A DNA stretch of 64,000 nt from Litorivita sp050633545 (GTDB lineage Bacteria; Pseudomonadota; Alphaproteobacteria; Rhodobacterales; Rhodobacteraceae), in NCBI GenBank assembly GCA_050633545.1, contig JBOEGS010000008.1, positions 1 to 64,000 on the forward strand, written 5' to 3'. Shown piece by piece: positions 24,509-34,119 of this stretch; position 1 is the stretch's first letter, and each line of letters begins with the position of its first letter. The notes beneath the pieces are model-generated. The model had not been told where the DNA came from, ran no database searches, and saw nothing but the letters and a program-made list of their open reading frames with translations. Both the position numbers and the translations under genes were made by a program.

Positions 24509-25597
24509 TTATTGCGGGATGTCGCCTTCGATGCCTTCGACGTAGAAATTCATCCCCGCCAAAGTGCCGTCATCGGCGGTTTCGCCCTCGGCCAGCCAAT
24601 CGCTGCCGTCCTGCTTTTTGAGCGGACCGGTGAAGGGGCTGTAGCTGCCCGATGCGATGGCGTCTTTGAGCGCCAAGGCTTCGGCCTTGACCTCGGCGGG
24701 CACCTTGTCGGTGATCTCGCCAATGCCGACCATGCCTTCGCGGATGCCGTCCCATGTCATGACGCTTTCCCATGTGCCGTCCATCACGGCTTTGGTGCGC
24801 TGGATGTAATAGGGCGACCAGTTGTCGATGATCGAGGAGACGCGCGGGCCATCGGCAAATTCCGCCATGTCGGAGGCTTGGCCAAATCCGATCACATTGC
24901 CCGCAGCCGCCGCCGCTGCCAAAGGCGCGGTGGAATCGGTGTGCTGCAAGATCACATCGGCGCCTTGTTCGATCAACACTTTGGCGGCATCGGCCTCTTT
25001 GGCCGGATCAAACCATGTGTAGGCCCAAACGATTTTGAATTGCACATCGGGGTTGACCTTTTTGGCGTGGATATAGGCCGAGTTGATGCCGCGGATCACT
25101 TCGGGGATCGGGAAGGAGCCGATATAGCCGATGATGTTGCTTTCGGTCATATGGCCCGCGATGATGCCTTGCACGGCGCGGCCCTCGTAGAAGCGCGCCG
25201 AATAGGTCGATACGTTCGGCGCGGTTTTATAACCGGTGGCGTGTTCGAATTTCACCTTGGGGAATTTCTTGGCCACGTTGATCGTCGGGTCCATATAGCC
25301 GAAGGAGGTGGTGAAGATCAGGTCGGCCCCCTCAAGCGCCATTTGCGTCATCACGCGCTCGGCGTCCGCGCCTTCGGGCACGTTCTCGACAAAGACGGTT
25401 TCAACCGCATCGCCGAATTCCTGCTCAACCGCCAAACGGCCTTGGTTGTGGTGGTAGGTCCAACCGCCGTCGCCGACGGGGCCGAGATAGACGAAACCCA
25501 CTTTGGTTTTGCCGCTGTGGCTTTCGGCCCATGCGGCCGAGGACAGGCCAAGCGCCAAGGCGGTGGCCGCCCCTGTCAGGATATGTCTGCGTTTCAT
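24509..25597 (-). CDS. BMP-family ABC transporter substrate-binding protein (nucleoside type)
   Basis: A 362-residue periplasmic binding protein of the BMP/PnrA family, with signal peptide MKRRHILTG to AAWA-ESHS and no lipobox. Typical blocks include GFVYLGPVGDGGWTYHHNQGR and a later SFGYMDP and GQASDM. BMP proteins bind purine nucleosides. GGGAG before the ATG at 25597 fixes the start; the frame is open further upstream without coding character. It is the last gene of the xdhABC-transporter operon, 38 bp after the permease, and ends at an intrinsic terminator. Confidence 0.92.
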   Translation of the reverse strand: MKRRHILTGAATALALGLSSAAWAESHSGKTKVGFVYLGPVGDGGWTYHHNQGRLAVEQEFGDAVETVFVENVPEGADAERVMTQMALEGADLIFTTSFGYMDPTINVAKKFPKVKFEHATGYKTAPNVSTYSARFYEGRAVQGIIAGHMTESNIIGYIGSFPIPEVIRGINSAYIHAKKVNPDVQFKIVWAYTWFDPAKEADAAKVLIEQGADVILQHTDSTAPLAAAAAAGNVIGFGQASDMAEFADGPRVSSIIDNWSPYYIQRTKAVMDGTWESVMTWDGIREGMVGIGEITDKVPAEVKAEALALKDAIASGSYSPFTGPLKKQDGSDWLAEGETADDGTLAGMNFYVEGIEGDIPQ

Positions 25598-25635
25598 GTA
25601 TAAACTCCCTAGGTTTTTTATGTGGCAGCAGTGCC

Positions 25636-26559
25636 TCATTGCGAGGCGTGGAAAATCCGGCCGAGCGAGGCGGGTGCCTTGCTGCGATCCGAGGACATGA
25701 TGACCAGCACGAGGATGGTGATCAGGTATGGGGACATGGAAAGGTATTCTACAGGAATGGCAAGACCCGCCGCTTGCAAGTTGAGCTGCAAGACGGAGAC
25801 GCCGCCGAAAAGATAGGCGCCGAGCAGGACGCGCCACGGCTTCCACGAGGCAAAGACCACGAGGGCCAATGCGATCCATCCCGCGCCTGCGGTCATGCCT
25901 TCGGTCCATTGCGGCACGCGGATGAGGCTGATGTAGGCGCCGCCCAAACCGGCGCAGGCCCCGCCGAACATGATCGCCAGCACGCGGATGCGCACCACCT
26001 TATAGCCAAGCGCATGGGCCGCATCATGGCTTTCGCCCACGGCGCGCAAGATCAGCCCCGCGCGGCTGTATTTGAGCGTCGCCCAAACGGCGGCGACAAG
26101 CCCAAGGGCGACATAGACCATCAGGTCATGTTGAAACAGAACCTGCCCGACAAAGGGGATGTCGGAGAGCAGCGGAAGGTCGAGTTTGGGCGTCGAGACA
26201 GGTTTGAGCCCGACATAGCCTTGGCCCAGCAGCGACGACAGCCCCAGCCCGAAGAGCGTCAGGGCAAGGCCCGAGGCGACCTGATTGGCCAAGGTGAATT
26301 GCGTCAAAAAGGCAAAGAGCAACGACAACCCCGCCCCGCCAAGCGCCGCAAAGGCAAAGCCGAGCGCCGGCGAGCCGGTTTCGATCGTGGCGGCAAATCC
26401 GCAAATCGCGCCGGTGATCATCATGCCCTCGACGCCGAGGTTCAAAACACCCGCCTTTTCGGTGATCAATTCGCCGATGCCCGCCAACAGGATCGGCGTG
26501 GCCGCGACCATCAGCGAGGCCAGCAAAAGCGCGGGGTTGATTGCACTGAGGTCCATCAT
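25636..26559 (-). CDS. ABC transporter permease (nucleoside type, NupQ/YufQ-like)
   Basis: A 307-residue inner-membrane permease with about eight to ten helices. The block ELITEKAGVLNLGVEGMMITGAICGF is typical of this family. The start overlaps the stop of the first permease by 4 bp, so the two are coupled and probably form a heterodimer. With the ATPase and BMP protein it makes a complete purine nucleoside importer. Confidence 0.93.
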   Translation of the reverse strand: MMDLSAINPALLLASLMVAATPILLAGIGELITEKAGVLNLGVEGMMITGAICGFAATIETGSPALGFAFAALGGAGLSLLFAFLTQFTLANQVASGLALTLFGLGLSSLLGQGYVGLKPVSTPKLDLPLLSDIPFVGQVLFQHDLMVYVALGLVAAVWATLKYSRAGLILRAVGESHDAAHALGYKVVRIRVLAIMFGGACAGLGGAYISLIRVPQWTEGMTAGAGWIALALVVFASWKPWRVLLGAYLFGGVSVLQLNLQAAGLAIPVEYLSMSPYLITILVLVIMSSDRSKAPASLGRIFHASQ

Positions 26560-27638
26560 GCGGCTCCCTTTTGGGCAAATCGAATGCGGTAATTGGTCAA
26601 AACATCCACCGCCAGCAGGAAAAACAACAGCATCCCTTGGAACATCTGGATCGCGGAGGCGGGCAGGCCAAGGCTGCCTTGGGCGATCTCGCCGCCGATA
26701 TAGGTCAGCGCCATCAAAAGCCCCGCCAGCAAGATGCCCACCGGATGCAGCCGCCCCAAAAAGGCGACGATAATCGCGGTGAACCCGTAGCCGGTGTTGA
26801 AATCGATGCTGATCTGCCCCGCGGGGCCGGAGACTTCGAACAGCCCCGCCAGACCCGCCAAAGCTCCCGAGGTGCCAAGGCAGAACAATATCAGCCGCGC
26901 CGGATTGACCCCTGCGAATTTCGCCGCGCGCGGGGCCTCGCCGGTGAGCCGGATGGAATAGCCAAGCAAATGCCGGTTGAGCAGGATATAGGCGAAAATC
27001 ACCGCGATAAAGGCAAAGACCACGCCCCAATGCATCCCCGATCCCTCGATCAGATCGGCATTATGCGCCGAGGCATAGCTTTGCAGATTGCGGCTTCCCG
27101 GAAAGCCGAATCCTTCGGGATTTTTTAACAACCCCAAAGACATAGAGGCCAATAGCTGCTCGGCGACATAGACCAGCATGAGGCTGACCAAAATCTCGTT
27201 GGTGCCGAATTTCACCTTCAAAAGCGCCGGTATCATCGCCCAAAGCATCCCGCCGATGGCCCCCGCAAGCACCATGAGCGGAAAGATGATCCAGCTTTCC
27301 ATCGGATAAAAGGCAAGCCCGACGCCCGCGCCGCAAATCGCCCCGACGATATATTGCCCCTCGGCGCCGATGTTCCAGATACCGGCGCGAAACCCGAGGC
27401 TCAGCCCGATGGCGATAAGCACCAAAGGCGCGCCTTTGACCAAAAGCTGCGGGCGGTAATAAAAGGAAAACTCGCCAAAGAGCGGCTCCCAGAAAATCGT
27501 GCGGATCGCCTCCAAGGGCGCCTTGCCGAGCGCGGCAAACAAAAGCCCGCCCGCGATCATCGTCGCCAGCACCGCCAGAACCGGCGTCAGATAGGCAAAG
27601 GCCTTGGACGGCTGGGGCCGTTTTTCAAGCCGAAACAT
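26556..27638 (-). CDS. ABC transporter permease (nucleoside type, NupP/YufP-like)
   Basis: A 360-residue permease with about ten membrane helices. GLSLGFRAGIWNIGAEGQYIVGAI is the family signature, and GEAPRAAKFAGVN is the cytoplasmic coupling region. It overlaps the ATPase gene upstream by 14 bp and the second permease gene by 4 bp. Substrate is inferred from the BMP-type binding protein and xdh linkage. Confidence 0.93.
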   Translation of the reverse strand: MFRLEKRPQPSKAFAYLTPVLAVLATMIAGGLLFAALGKAPLEAIRTIFWEPLFGEFSFYYRPQLLVKGAPLVLIAIGLSLGFRAGIWNIGAEGQYIVGAICGAGVGLAFYPMESWIIFPLMVLAGAIGGMLWAMIPALLKVKFGTNEILVSLMLVYVAEQLLASMSLGLLKNPEGFGFPGSRNLQSYASAHNADLIEGSGMHWGVVFAFIAVIFAYILLNRHLLGYSIRLTGEAPRAAKFAGVNPARLILFCLGTSGALAGLAGLFEVSGPAGQISIDFNTGYGFTAIIVAFLGRLHPVGILLAGLLMALTYIGGEIAQGSLGLPASAIQMFQGMLLFFLLAVDVLTNYRIRFAQKGAA

Positions 27639-29148
27639 GGGCCACCTCCATATCGCTCGCGCCGCCCATCATCAGGCCGATGTCTTCTATCGTCAGCCCC
27701 GCCGCCGGACGAACAGGCGTCAGCCGCCCCTCGTTCAGCGCGGCAAATGTGTCGGATATTTCCATCAACTCGTCCAGATCTTGCGAGATCACGATGATCG
27801 CCGCGCCATGGGCCGCCAGATCAAGCAAGGCCTGCCGGATCGCGGCGGCGGCAGAGGCATCCACGCCCCATGTCGGTTGGTTCACCACCAAAACCTCCGG
27901 CCGCTGCAAGACCTCGCGGCCGATGACGAATTTTTGCAAATTGCCCCCCGACAAGGCCCGCGCCGCCGTGCCCGCCGACGGGGTGCGCACGTCGAAGGTT
28001 TCGATGATTTTCTCGGCAAAGCCGCGCGCCGCGCCCCATTTGAGAAAGCCGCGCGCCAAAAGGTTCTCGCGCTCTGCCCCCGTCAAAAGAGCGTTCTCCG
28101 TCAGGCTCATATCGGGGGCCGCCGCATGGCCCAAACGCTCTTCGGGGGCGGTCAGAATCCCCATGCGCCGCCGTGCTTTCGGCCCCGCCGTGCCGACCGG
28201 CGCGCCGCCAAATCGGATCGCATCGGCGCGGCTGCGCAATTCGCCCGACAGCGCGCCCAAAAGCTCGTCCTGACCGTTGCCCGCCACCCCGCCGATGCCC
28301 AGAACCTCGCCGCGCCGCACGGTAAGATGCACATCCTTGAGCGCGGTGCCGAATTCGGAGGGCGAGGCCAAGGACAGCCCCGTGATCTCGAGCGCCACAT
28401 CCCCCGCCGCGCCGCTTTGGCGTTTGGGCGCGGTGAGCGCCGTGCCGACCATCATCTCGGCCATCTGCGCGGCGCTGACCTCGCGCGGGGTGCATTCGCC
28501 GACCTTCTTGCCAAGGCGCAAAATCGTCGCCTCGTCGCATAGGGTGCGGATTTCTTCGAGCTTGTGGCTGATATAGAGGATCGCGGTGCCCTCGGCCGAC
28601 AATTTGCGCAGGGTCTGGAACAGGATCTCCACCTCCTGCGGGGTCAGAACCGAGGTCGGCTCGTCCATGATCAACAGCTTGGGATCTTGCAACAGGCAGC
28701 GGATAATCTCGACCCGCTGGCGCTCGCCCGCTGACAGATCGCCGACCGTGCGGAAGGGATCAAGCGGCAATCCGTAGGCCTCCGACACTTTGCGGATACG
28801 CGGCGCCAGATCGCGCGGCGAGGGCGGGTTTTCCATGCCAAGCGCGATGTTTTCGGCGACATTGAGCGCATCGAAAAGCGAGAAATGTTGAAACACCATC
28901 GCCACCCCCGAGGCCCGCGCCGCGCGCGGCTCCGGCGGGGCATAGGGCGCGCCGTTCAATGTCATCGCGCCCCTGTCGGGTTTGACGAGGCCATAGATCA
29001 TCTTGACCAAGGTCGATTTGCCCGCACCATTCTCGCCCAGCAAAGCATGCACCTCGCCGCGTTTGATGTCGAAAGACACATCGTCATTGGCGACCACACC
29101 CGGGTAGGCTTTGGTCAGCCCCTCGATCGAGAGCAATACCTCGCTCAT
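27625..29148 (-). CDS. ABC transporter ATPase with two nucleotide-binding domains (NupO/YufO-like)
   Basis: A 507-residue twin ABC ATPase. The first domain is complete: Walker A GENGAGKSTLVK (about 39-50), signature LSAGERQR, Walker B LLIMDEPTS. The second is of the usual degenerate type: GVAGNGQDELLGAL replaces Walker A, the signature is LSGGNLQK, and VVNQPTWGVD is in place of Walker B. The ATG at 29148 has AGGAG 8 nt upstream and overlaps the xdhC stop by 4 bp. It powers the nucleoside importer. Confidence 0.94.
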   Translation of the reverse strand: MSEVLLSIEGLTKAYPGVVANDDVSFDIKRGEVHALLGENGAGKSTLVKMIYGLVKPDRGAMTLNGAPYAPPEPRAARASGVAMVFQHFSLFDALNVAENIALGMENPPSPRDLAPRIRKVSEAYGLPLDPFRTVGDLSAGERQRVEIIRCLLQDPKLLIMDEPTSVLTPQEVEILFQTLRKLSAEGTAILYISHKLEEIRTLCDEATILRLGKKVGECTPREVSAAQMAEMMVGTALTAPKRQSGAAGDVALEITGLSLASPSEFGTALKDVHLTVRRGEVLGIGGVAGNGQDELLGALSGELRSRADAIRFGGAPVGTAGPKARRRMGILTAPEERLGHAAAPDMSLTENALLTGAERENLLARGFLKWGAARGFAEKIIETFDVRTPSAGTAARALSGGNLQKFVIGREVLQRPEVLVVNQPTWGVDASAAAAIRQALLDLAAHGAAIIVISQDLDELMEISDTFAALNEGRLTPVRPAAGLTIEDIGLMMGGASDMEVAHVSA

Positions 29149-30098
29149 GCGCAAATCTCCTTTCGCGCCGAGGCGCTTGGCGGCTGTTGTAATAGCGCGC
29201 TGGCGGTGCCGACGGCAATGGCTTGGGGATGTTTACCAAGCTGCGGCGCGCCGATGGGGCAGGTCAGGCGGGCAATCGCCTCGGCGCTATGGCCAAGCGC
29301 GGCCAGACGGTTGCGAAACCGCGCCCATTTGCTTTTGGAACCGATGAGGCCGGCAAAACCGAAACCGCGTATCAAAAGCGCATGGCAGATCGCCAGATCG
29401 AGCGCATGCGAATAGGTCAGCACCAGATGTTCGGCCTCTTGCGGCGCATGGCGGGCCAATGCTTCGGGCGCGGCGGCGGGCAGGGCGGTGACGCCTTCGG
29501 GGAGCGGATCGGGAAAGCGCTCGGTGCCCGTGTCGATCCATGTGATGTCGAAATCGGGCAGCGGCGCAAGCACATCCACCAAGGCGCGCCCCACATGGCC
29601 CGCGCCCCAGATCCACAGGCTGCGCTTGGGCTGGGCCAAGGGTTCGATCATCCACCCGCCGAGGTATTGCGCCTTTGGTCTTTGGCCTTGGGCGCGGGCC
29701 TCTTGCATCACGCGGCGCACCGGCAAGGGCATCTCGCCCGCGCCGCGCGCCACCGCCTCGCGCCCCTCCAATGCGGGCAGGTCGGCGGCGGTGAACAGAT
29801 CGAAAAACAACTCCACCGCTCCGCCGCAACATTGGCCCAGATCGGGGCCGAGGGCCTGTGCGCTATGGCGCGGATGCGGCCCGTCGAGCGCCGCCTTCGC
29901 CGCCTCATATTCCAAAGCGCCGCCGCCGATGGTGCCCGATTGCCCCCGCCCGTCCGGCCCGTCCCACACCAGCATCGCCGCGCCGATCTCGCGCGGGGCC
30001 GAACCGCGAATATTTGCGACGACCACCCGCGCCACCTGCGGTGCATGGGCCAGCGCCGCGCGCAGGGCGGCAAGGTCAAATCCGGTGTTATCCGCCAT
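29145..30098 (-). CDS. xdhC: xanthine dehydrogenase accessory protein XdhC
   Basis: A 317-residue XdhC: an N-terminal domain (ARVVVANIRGSAPREIGAAM, SGTIGGGALEY, LGQCCGGAVEL) and a Rossmann-like C-terminal domain (LWIWGAGHVGRALVDVL). In Rhodobacter capsulatus XdhC binds the molybdenum cofactor, helps its sulphuration and inserts it into XdhB. The start MADNTGF at 30098 lies within the xdhB 3' end (11-bp overlap); the stop overlaps the transporter ATPase gene. Confidence 0.95.
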   Translation of the reverse strand: MADNTGFDLAALRAALAHAPQVARVVVANIRGSAPREIGAAMLVWDGPDGRGQSGTIGGGALEYEAAKAALDGPHPRHSAQALGPDLGQCCGGAVELFFDLFTAADLPALEGREAVARGAGEMPLPVRRVMQEARAQGQRPKAQYLGGWMIEPLAQPKRSLWIWGAGHVGRALVDVLAPLPDFDITWIDTGTERFPDPLPEGVTALPAAAPEALARHAPQEAEHLVLTYSHALDLAICHALLIRGFGFAGLIGSKSKWARFRNRLAALGHSAEAIARLTCPIGAPQLGKHPQAIAVGTASALLQQPPSASARKEICA

Positions 30099-32397
30099 CG
30101 CGCAGCCCCTCGATCGTGGCCCATATCCGTTCGGGCGTGGCGGGGGCATCCATCGCCGGATAGGCCGCGCCGCTGGCCGCAACCGCATCGCTCATCGCCA
30201 AAAACGCCGAAATCCCGAGCATGAAGGGCGGCTCGCCCACGGCTTTGGAGCGGTAGATCGTCTCTTCGCGGTTGGGCGCATCCCACAGCGCGACGTTGAA
30301 CACATCTGGGCGGTCCGACACGGCGGGGATTTTATAGGTCGAGGGCGCATGGGTCTTCAGCGCGCCTTTGCTATCCCACACCAGCTCCTCGCACGTCAGC
30401 CATCCCGCGCCTTGCACATATCCGCCCTCGATCTGCCCGATGTCGAGCGCAGGGTTCAGGCTGTTGCCCGCGTCATGCACGATATCGGCGCGCAAAATGC
30501 GGTTCTCGCCGGTCAATGTGTCGATGGCGACTTCGGTCAGCGCCGCGCCATAGGCGAAATAGAAAAACGGACGGCCCTCGCCTTTGATCCGGTCCCAGGC
30601 GACTTCGGGCGTGGCATAAAACCCCGTGGCCGAGAGGCTGACCCGCGCCTCATAGGCCGATTTCGCCGCCTCGGCGAAGGGCAGGACCGTCTCGCCCGCC
30701 GTCACCATACCGCGGTCGAAGCGCACGTCCGAGGCCGCGCAATTGTGGCGCTCGGCCAGATGCTCGGCCATACGGATGCGTATGGTATCGCAAGCCGCCC
30801 TGACCGCCATCCCGTTCAGATCGCTGCCCGAGGAGGCCGCCGTGGCCGACGTATTGGGCACCTTGCCGGTGTCGGTGGCGGTGATTTTGATGGCCTCCAT
30901 CCCCACGCCGAACCGCGCGGCGGCGACCTGCGCGACCTTTTGAAACAGCCCTTGTCCCATCTCGGTGCCGCCGTGGTTCAAATGCACCGATCCGTCTTGA
31001 TAGACATGCACCAAGGCCCCCGCCTGATTGAGATGGGTGAGGGTGAAGGAGATGCCGAATTTCACCGGCGAGAACCCGATGCCGCGTTTGATCGTGGGAT
31101 GGGCGGCGTTCCATGCGGCCGCCGCATCGCGGCGCGCGGCGTAATCGGCGCTGTGCAACAAATGCTCGGTCATCTCGTGCAAGATGAAATCTTCGACCTC
31201 TTGGCCGTAGGGCGTGGTTTGCCGCGCGCGTGCCGAAGCGGGCGCATAATAGTTGCGACGGCGCAATTCGGCCGGATCGATCCCCAGCACATGCGCGCCG
31301 TGGTCCATCACCCGTTCGATCCCCAAAACCCCCTGCGGCCCGCCAAAGCCGCGATAGGCGGTGGCCGATTGCATATTGGTGCGCAAACGGTGGCTTTCGA
31401 TGCGGATATGGGGGATGTGATAGGCATTATCGGCATGCAGCATGGCGCGATCCGCCACAGGCAGCGACAGATCCTGCGCCCAGCCGCAGCGGGTATATTG
31501 CCCGAAACTCACCCCCGCCAGCAGGCCGTTTGCGTCAAATCCCGCGCGGTAGGTGATGCGGAAATCATGGCGTTTTCCGGTGATGATCATATCGTCGTCG
31601 CGGTCATAGCGCATCTTGCACGGCCGCCCCAGCGCCCGCGCCGCCACGGCGCAGATCACCGCCAAAGCATTGCCTTGGCTTTCTTTTCCGCCAAATCCGC
31701 CGCCCATGCGCCGCGTCTCGACCCGCACCGCATGCATCGGCGCGCCGATGGCCTCGGCCACCTTATGCTGGATCTCGCTCGGGTGCTGGGTCGAGCTATG
31801 CACCACCATATCGCCGCCCTCTTGCGGCAGGGCCAGCGCGGCCTGCCCTTCGAGGTAAAAATGCTCCTGCCCGCCCATCTCGATGCGGCCTTCGATCACA
31901 TGCGCCGCGCCGTCGATCGCCGCCTGCGCATCGCCCTTGGAATAGATGCGCGGGCCGTCTTCGAAGCGCGCACCGGCGGCGAGGGCCTCGTCGATGGTCA
32001 GGACCGGCGCTTCCTCGCGGTAGGCGATACGGGCCAGCCGCGCCGCCTTGCGCGCCAAAAGATGGCTGGTCGCGACCACGGCAAAGACCGGCTGGCCGAT
32101 GTAATGCACGCTGCCATCGCTGAGCAGCGGTTCGTCATGGGCCGAGGGCGAGACATCATTGGCAAAGGGCATGTCATCCGCCGTCAGAACCGCCACGACG
32201 CCAGCGGCGGCGCGCACCGCGCCAAGGTCCATTTCGGTGATCTGCCCGCGCGCCACTTCGGACAGGCCAAAGGCGATATGCAGGGTGCCCGCAGGCGTGG
32301 GGATGTCGTCGACATAGCGCGCCGCGCCCGTGACATGCAAAGCGGCAGCATCATGGGGCAGGGGGGCGTGCGGCAGCGGGGCGTGATCGGTGCTCAT
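30088..32397 (-). CDS. xdhB: xanthine dehydrogenase molybdenum-binding subunit
   Basis: A 769-residue molybdopterin subunit. Catalytic Glu722 lies in AVGEPPFML, matching Glu730 of the R. capsulatus enzyme; GGGFGGKESQG binds the cofactor, and RGFGGPQG contains an active-site Arg. It hydroxylates hypoxanthine and xanthine to uric acid. The ATG at 32397 (MSTDHAPLPH) overlaps the xdhA stop by 4 bp. The xdhA-xdhB-xdhC order is the same as in R. capsulatus. Confidence 0.96.
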   Translation of the reverse strand: MSTDHAPLPHAPLPHDAAALHVTGAARYVDDIPTPAGTLHIAFGLSEVARGQITEMDLGAVRAAAGVVAVLTADDMPFANDVSPSAHDEPLLSDGSVHYIGQPVFAVVATSHLLARKAARLARIAYREEAPVLTIDEALAAGARFEDGPRIYSKGDAQAAIDGAAHVIEGRIEMGGQEHFYLEGQAALALPQEGGDMVVHSSTQHPSEIQHKVAEAIGAPMHAVRVETRRMGGGFGGKESQGNALAVICAVAARALGRPCKMRYDRDDDMIITGKRHDFRITYRAGFDANGLLAGVSFGQYTRCGWAQDLSLPVADRAMLHADNAYHIPHIRIESHRLRTNMQSATAYRGFGGPQGVLGIERVMDHGAHVLGIDPAELRRRNYYAPASARARQTTPYGQEVEDFILHEMTEHLLHSADYAARRDAAAAWNAAHPTIKRGIGFSPVKFGISFTLTHLNQAGALVHVYQDGSVHLNHGGTEMGQGLFQKVAQVAAARFGVGMEAIKITATDTGKVPNTSATAASSGSDLNGMAVRAACDTIRIRMAEHLAERHNCAASDVRFDRGMVTAGETVLPFAEAAKSAYEARVSLSATGFYATPEVAWDRIKGEGRPFFYFAYGAALTEVAIDTLTGENRILRADIVHDAGNSLNPALDIGQIEGGYVQGAGWLTCEELVWDSKGALKTHAPSTYKIPAVSDRPDVFNVALWDAPNREETIYRSKAVGEPPFMLGISAFLAMSDAVAASGAAYPAMDAPATPERIWATIEGLRDGG

Positions 32398-33770
32398 GCG
32401 CTCACCTGCGTCAAAAGGGGGCTGTCGCCGCGATCTTCGAGCCAATAGCGCCAGAGCATATTTTGCGCCGCGCCCATACGGTAGCGTCCGGAGGCGCGCG
32501 CATCGCTCATCGGGGTGTAATCTTGCGCCATCGCCGCCATGGCGGCGCGCAGGCTATCCTCGCTCCAAGGCGCGCCGACGAGCGCGGCTTCGGCTGTGGC
32601 GGCGCGTTTGGGCGTGCCCGCCATGCCGCCAAAGGCGATGCGGGCGGCGGTGACCACGCCGCGCTCTACGGTGATATTGAACGCGCCGCATAGGGCGGAG
32701 ATATCCTGATCAAAGCGTTTGGACAGTTTGTAGACCTTGAGCCGGTCCGCCTGTTTCGGCACCGTCACCGCCTCGACAAATTCGCCCGCCGCGCGGTCTT
32801 GCTTGCCATAGTCGATAAAGAAATCCTCCAGCGCGATCTCGCGCCGTGCATCGCCGCGGCGCAGATGCAGCCGCGCCCCCAGCGCGATCAGCGGCGGCGG
32901 GCCGTCCCCGATGGGCGAGCCATTGGCGATATTGCCGCCCAATGTGGCCGCGCCGCGCACCTGCGCCGACCCGTAGCGGCGCAGCATGGCGCCAAAGGAC
33001 GGGTGCAAACGGTCCATCACGCGGATCAGATCGGCAATCCGCACCCCCGCCCCGATGCGCAGGGTTTCCTCGGTTTCCTCGATCGCTTGCAGGTCGCTGC
33101 ACAGATGCAAGAAGGCGGCGCTTTTGATCTCGCGCAGGGCCTTGGTGATCCACAGGCCCACATCCGTCGCCCCCGCGATCAACGTCGCATCGGGATGGGC
33201 GACATACCACGCGGCCAGCGCATCGGCCGAGGTCGGCAAAACCACATCGCCGGTCATGTCTCCCGCTGCGGGCAGGGGCGGCAGGTCATCCTCGATCCAC
33301 GCGGGAACCGGCGCGGCGGCGGCGGCCTTGGCGGCGCGGATGATCGGCGCATAGCCGGTGCAGCGGCACAGGTTCCCCGCCAGAGCCGTGTCGAAATCCG
33401 TCTCGCCATTGCGATGCGCCACCGCCATCGAGGCAATGAACCCCGGAGTGCAGAACCCGCATTGCGAACCGTGATGTGCGACCATCGCCTCTTGCACCGG
33501 ATGCAATGCGCCGTCGGGCGCGCTGATGCCCTCGACGGTGCGGATGGATTTGCCGTGTAGCTGCGGCAAGAGCAAGATACAGGCGTTGAGCGCGCGCGCA
33601 CCGCTCTCGTCGCGCACCATCACGGTGCAGGCGCCGCAATCACCCTCGTTGCAGCCCTCTTTGGTTCCGGTCAACCCGCGCGTCTCGCGCAGCCAGTCAA
33701 GCAGGGTGGCCATCGGCGCCACCTCCTTGATCGACACGCTCTCTCCGTTGAGAAGAAAGGTGATATCCAT
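32394..33770 (-). CDS. xdhA: xanthine dehydrogenase FeS/FAD subunit
   Basis: A 458-residue subunit. Two [2Fe-2S] clusters are visible: Cys40, Cys45, Cys48 and Cys64, then Cys104, Cys107, Cys135 and Cys137. An FAD domain follows (about 160-455; TLGGNIANGSPIGD binds FAD). Electrons pass from XdhB through these to NAD. First gene of a seven-gene minus-strand operon joining purine oxidation to nucleoside uptake. Divergent from dnaE. Confidence 0.96.
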   Translation of the reverse strand: MDITFLLNGESVSIKEVAPMATLLDWLRETRGLTGTKEGCNEGDCGACTVMVRDESGARALNACILLLPQLHGKSIRTVEGISAPDGALHPVQEAMVAHHGSQCGFCTPGFIASMAVAHRNGETDFDTALAGNLCRCTGYAPIIRAAKAAAAAPVPAWIEDDLPPLPAAGDMTGDVVLPTSADALAAWYVAHPDATLIAGATDVGLWITKALREIKSAAFLHLCSDLQAIEETEETLRIGAGVRIADLIRVMDRLHPSFGAMLRRYGSAQVRGAATLGGNIANGSPIGDGPPPLIALGARLHLRRGDARREIALEDFFIDYGKQDRAAGEFVEAVTVPKQADRLKVYKLSKRFDQDISALCGAFNITVERGVVTAARIAFGGMAGTPKRAATAEAALVGAPWSEDSLRAAMAAMAQDYTPMSDARASGRYRMGAAQNMLWRYWLEDRGDSPLLTQVSA

Positions 33771-34119
33771 ATATGTAAAACCTGCCGCCTTACCGATGAT
33801 CGTGCCCCCGTGCCTGTCTTCGATGCGACGTAGAAAACAGACGGGCCGGAACAGCGCCCCAGATGCGCCGTGACCGAGATAAGCACATCAAAACGCCCTG
33901 CGGCAAGAAAAACCCGCATGGGTTTCGCCGCGTGAATGGGCGTATGCCCGCTTTTTGGGCAGGCATCTGGTGGCGGTAGCGCGGCGGCTCTTTAGGCCCG
34001 CGGCGCTGTGCCAAGGCGGCAATGCGGGCCAAGGCGAAAATGAGGGCCAAGCCAAAAATCAGACGCCCGCACCCCAAGCGCCCTTTCGCGCCGCGCGCGG
34101 CTTGGGTAGGCTGCGCGGT
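33771..34119. other. 349-bp divergent region between xdhA and dnaE
   Basis: This gap should hold the promoters of the purine operon and of dnaE. Apart from short T-rich and GC-rich tracts (for example GCCCGCTTTTTGGGC near 33949-33963) I recognise no operator, riboswitch or gene. A plus-strand frame is open into dnaE but shows no coding character. Confidence 0.45.

Noticed and set aside
29488..32448. 986-codon plus-strand open frame
   Set aside because: Antisense shadow of xdhC and xdhB, whose motifs and overlapping starts are clear.
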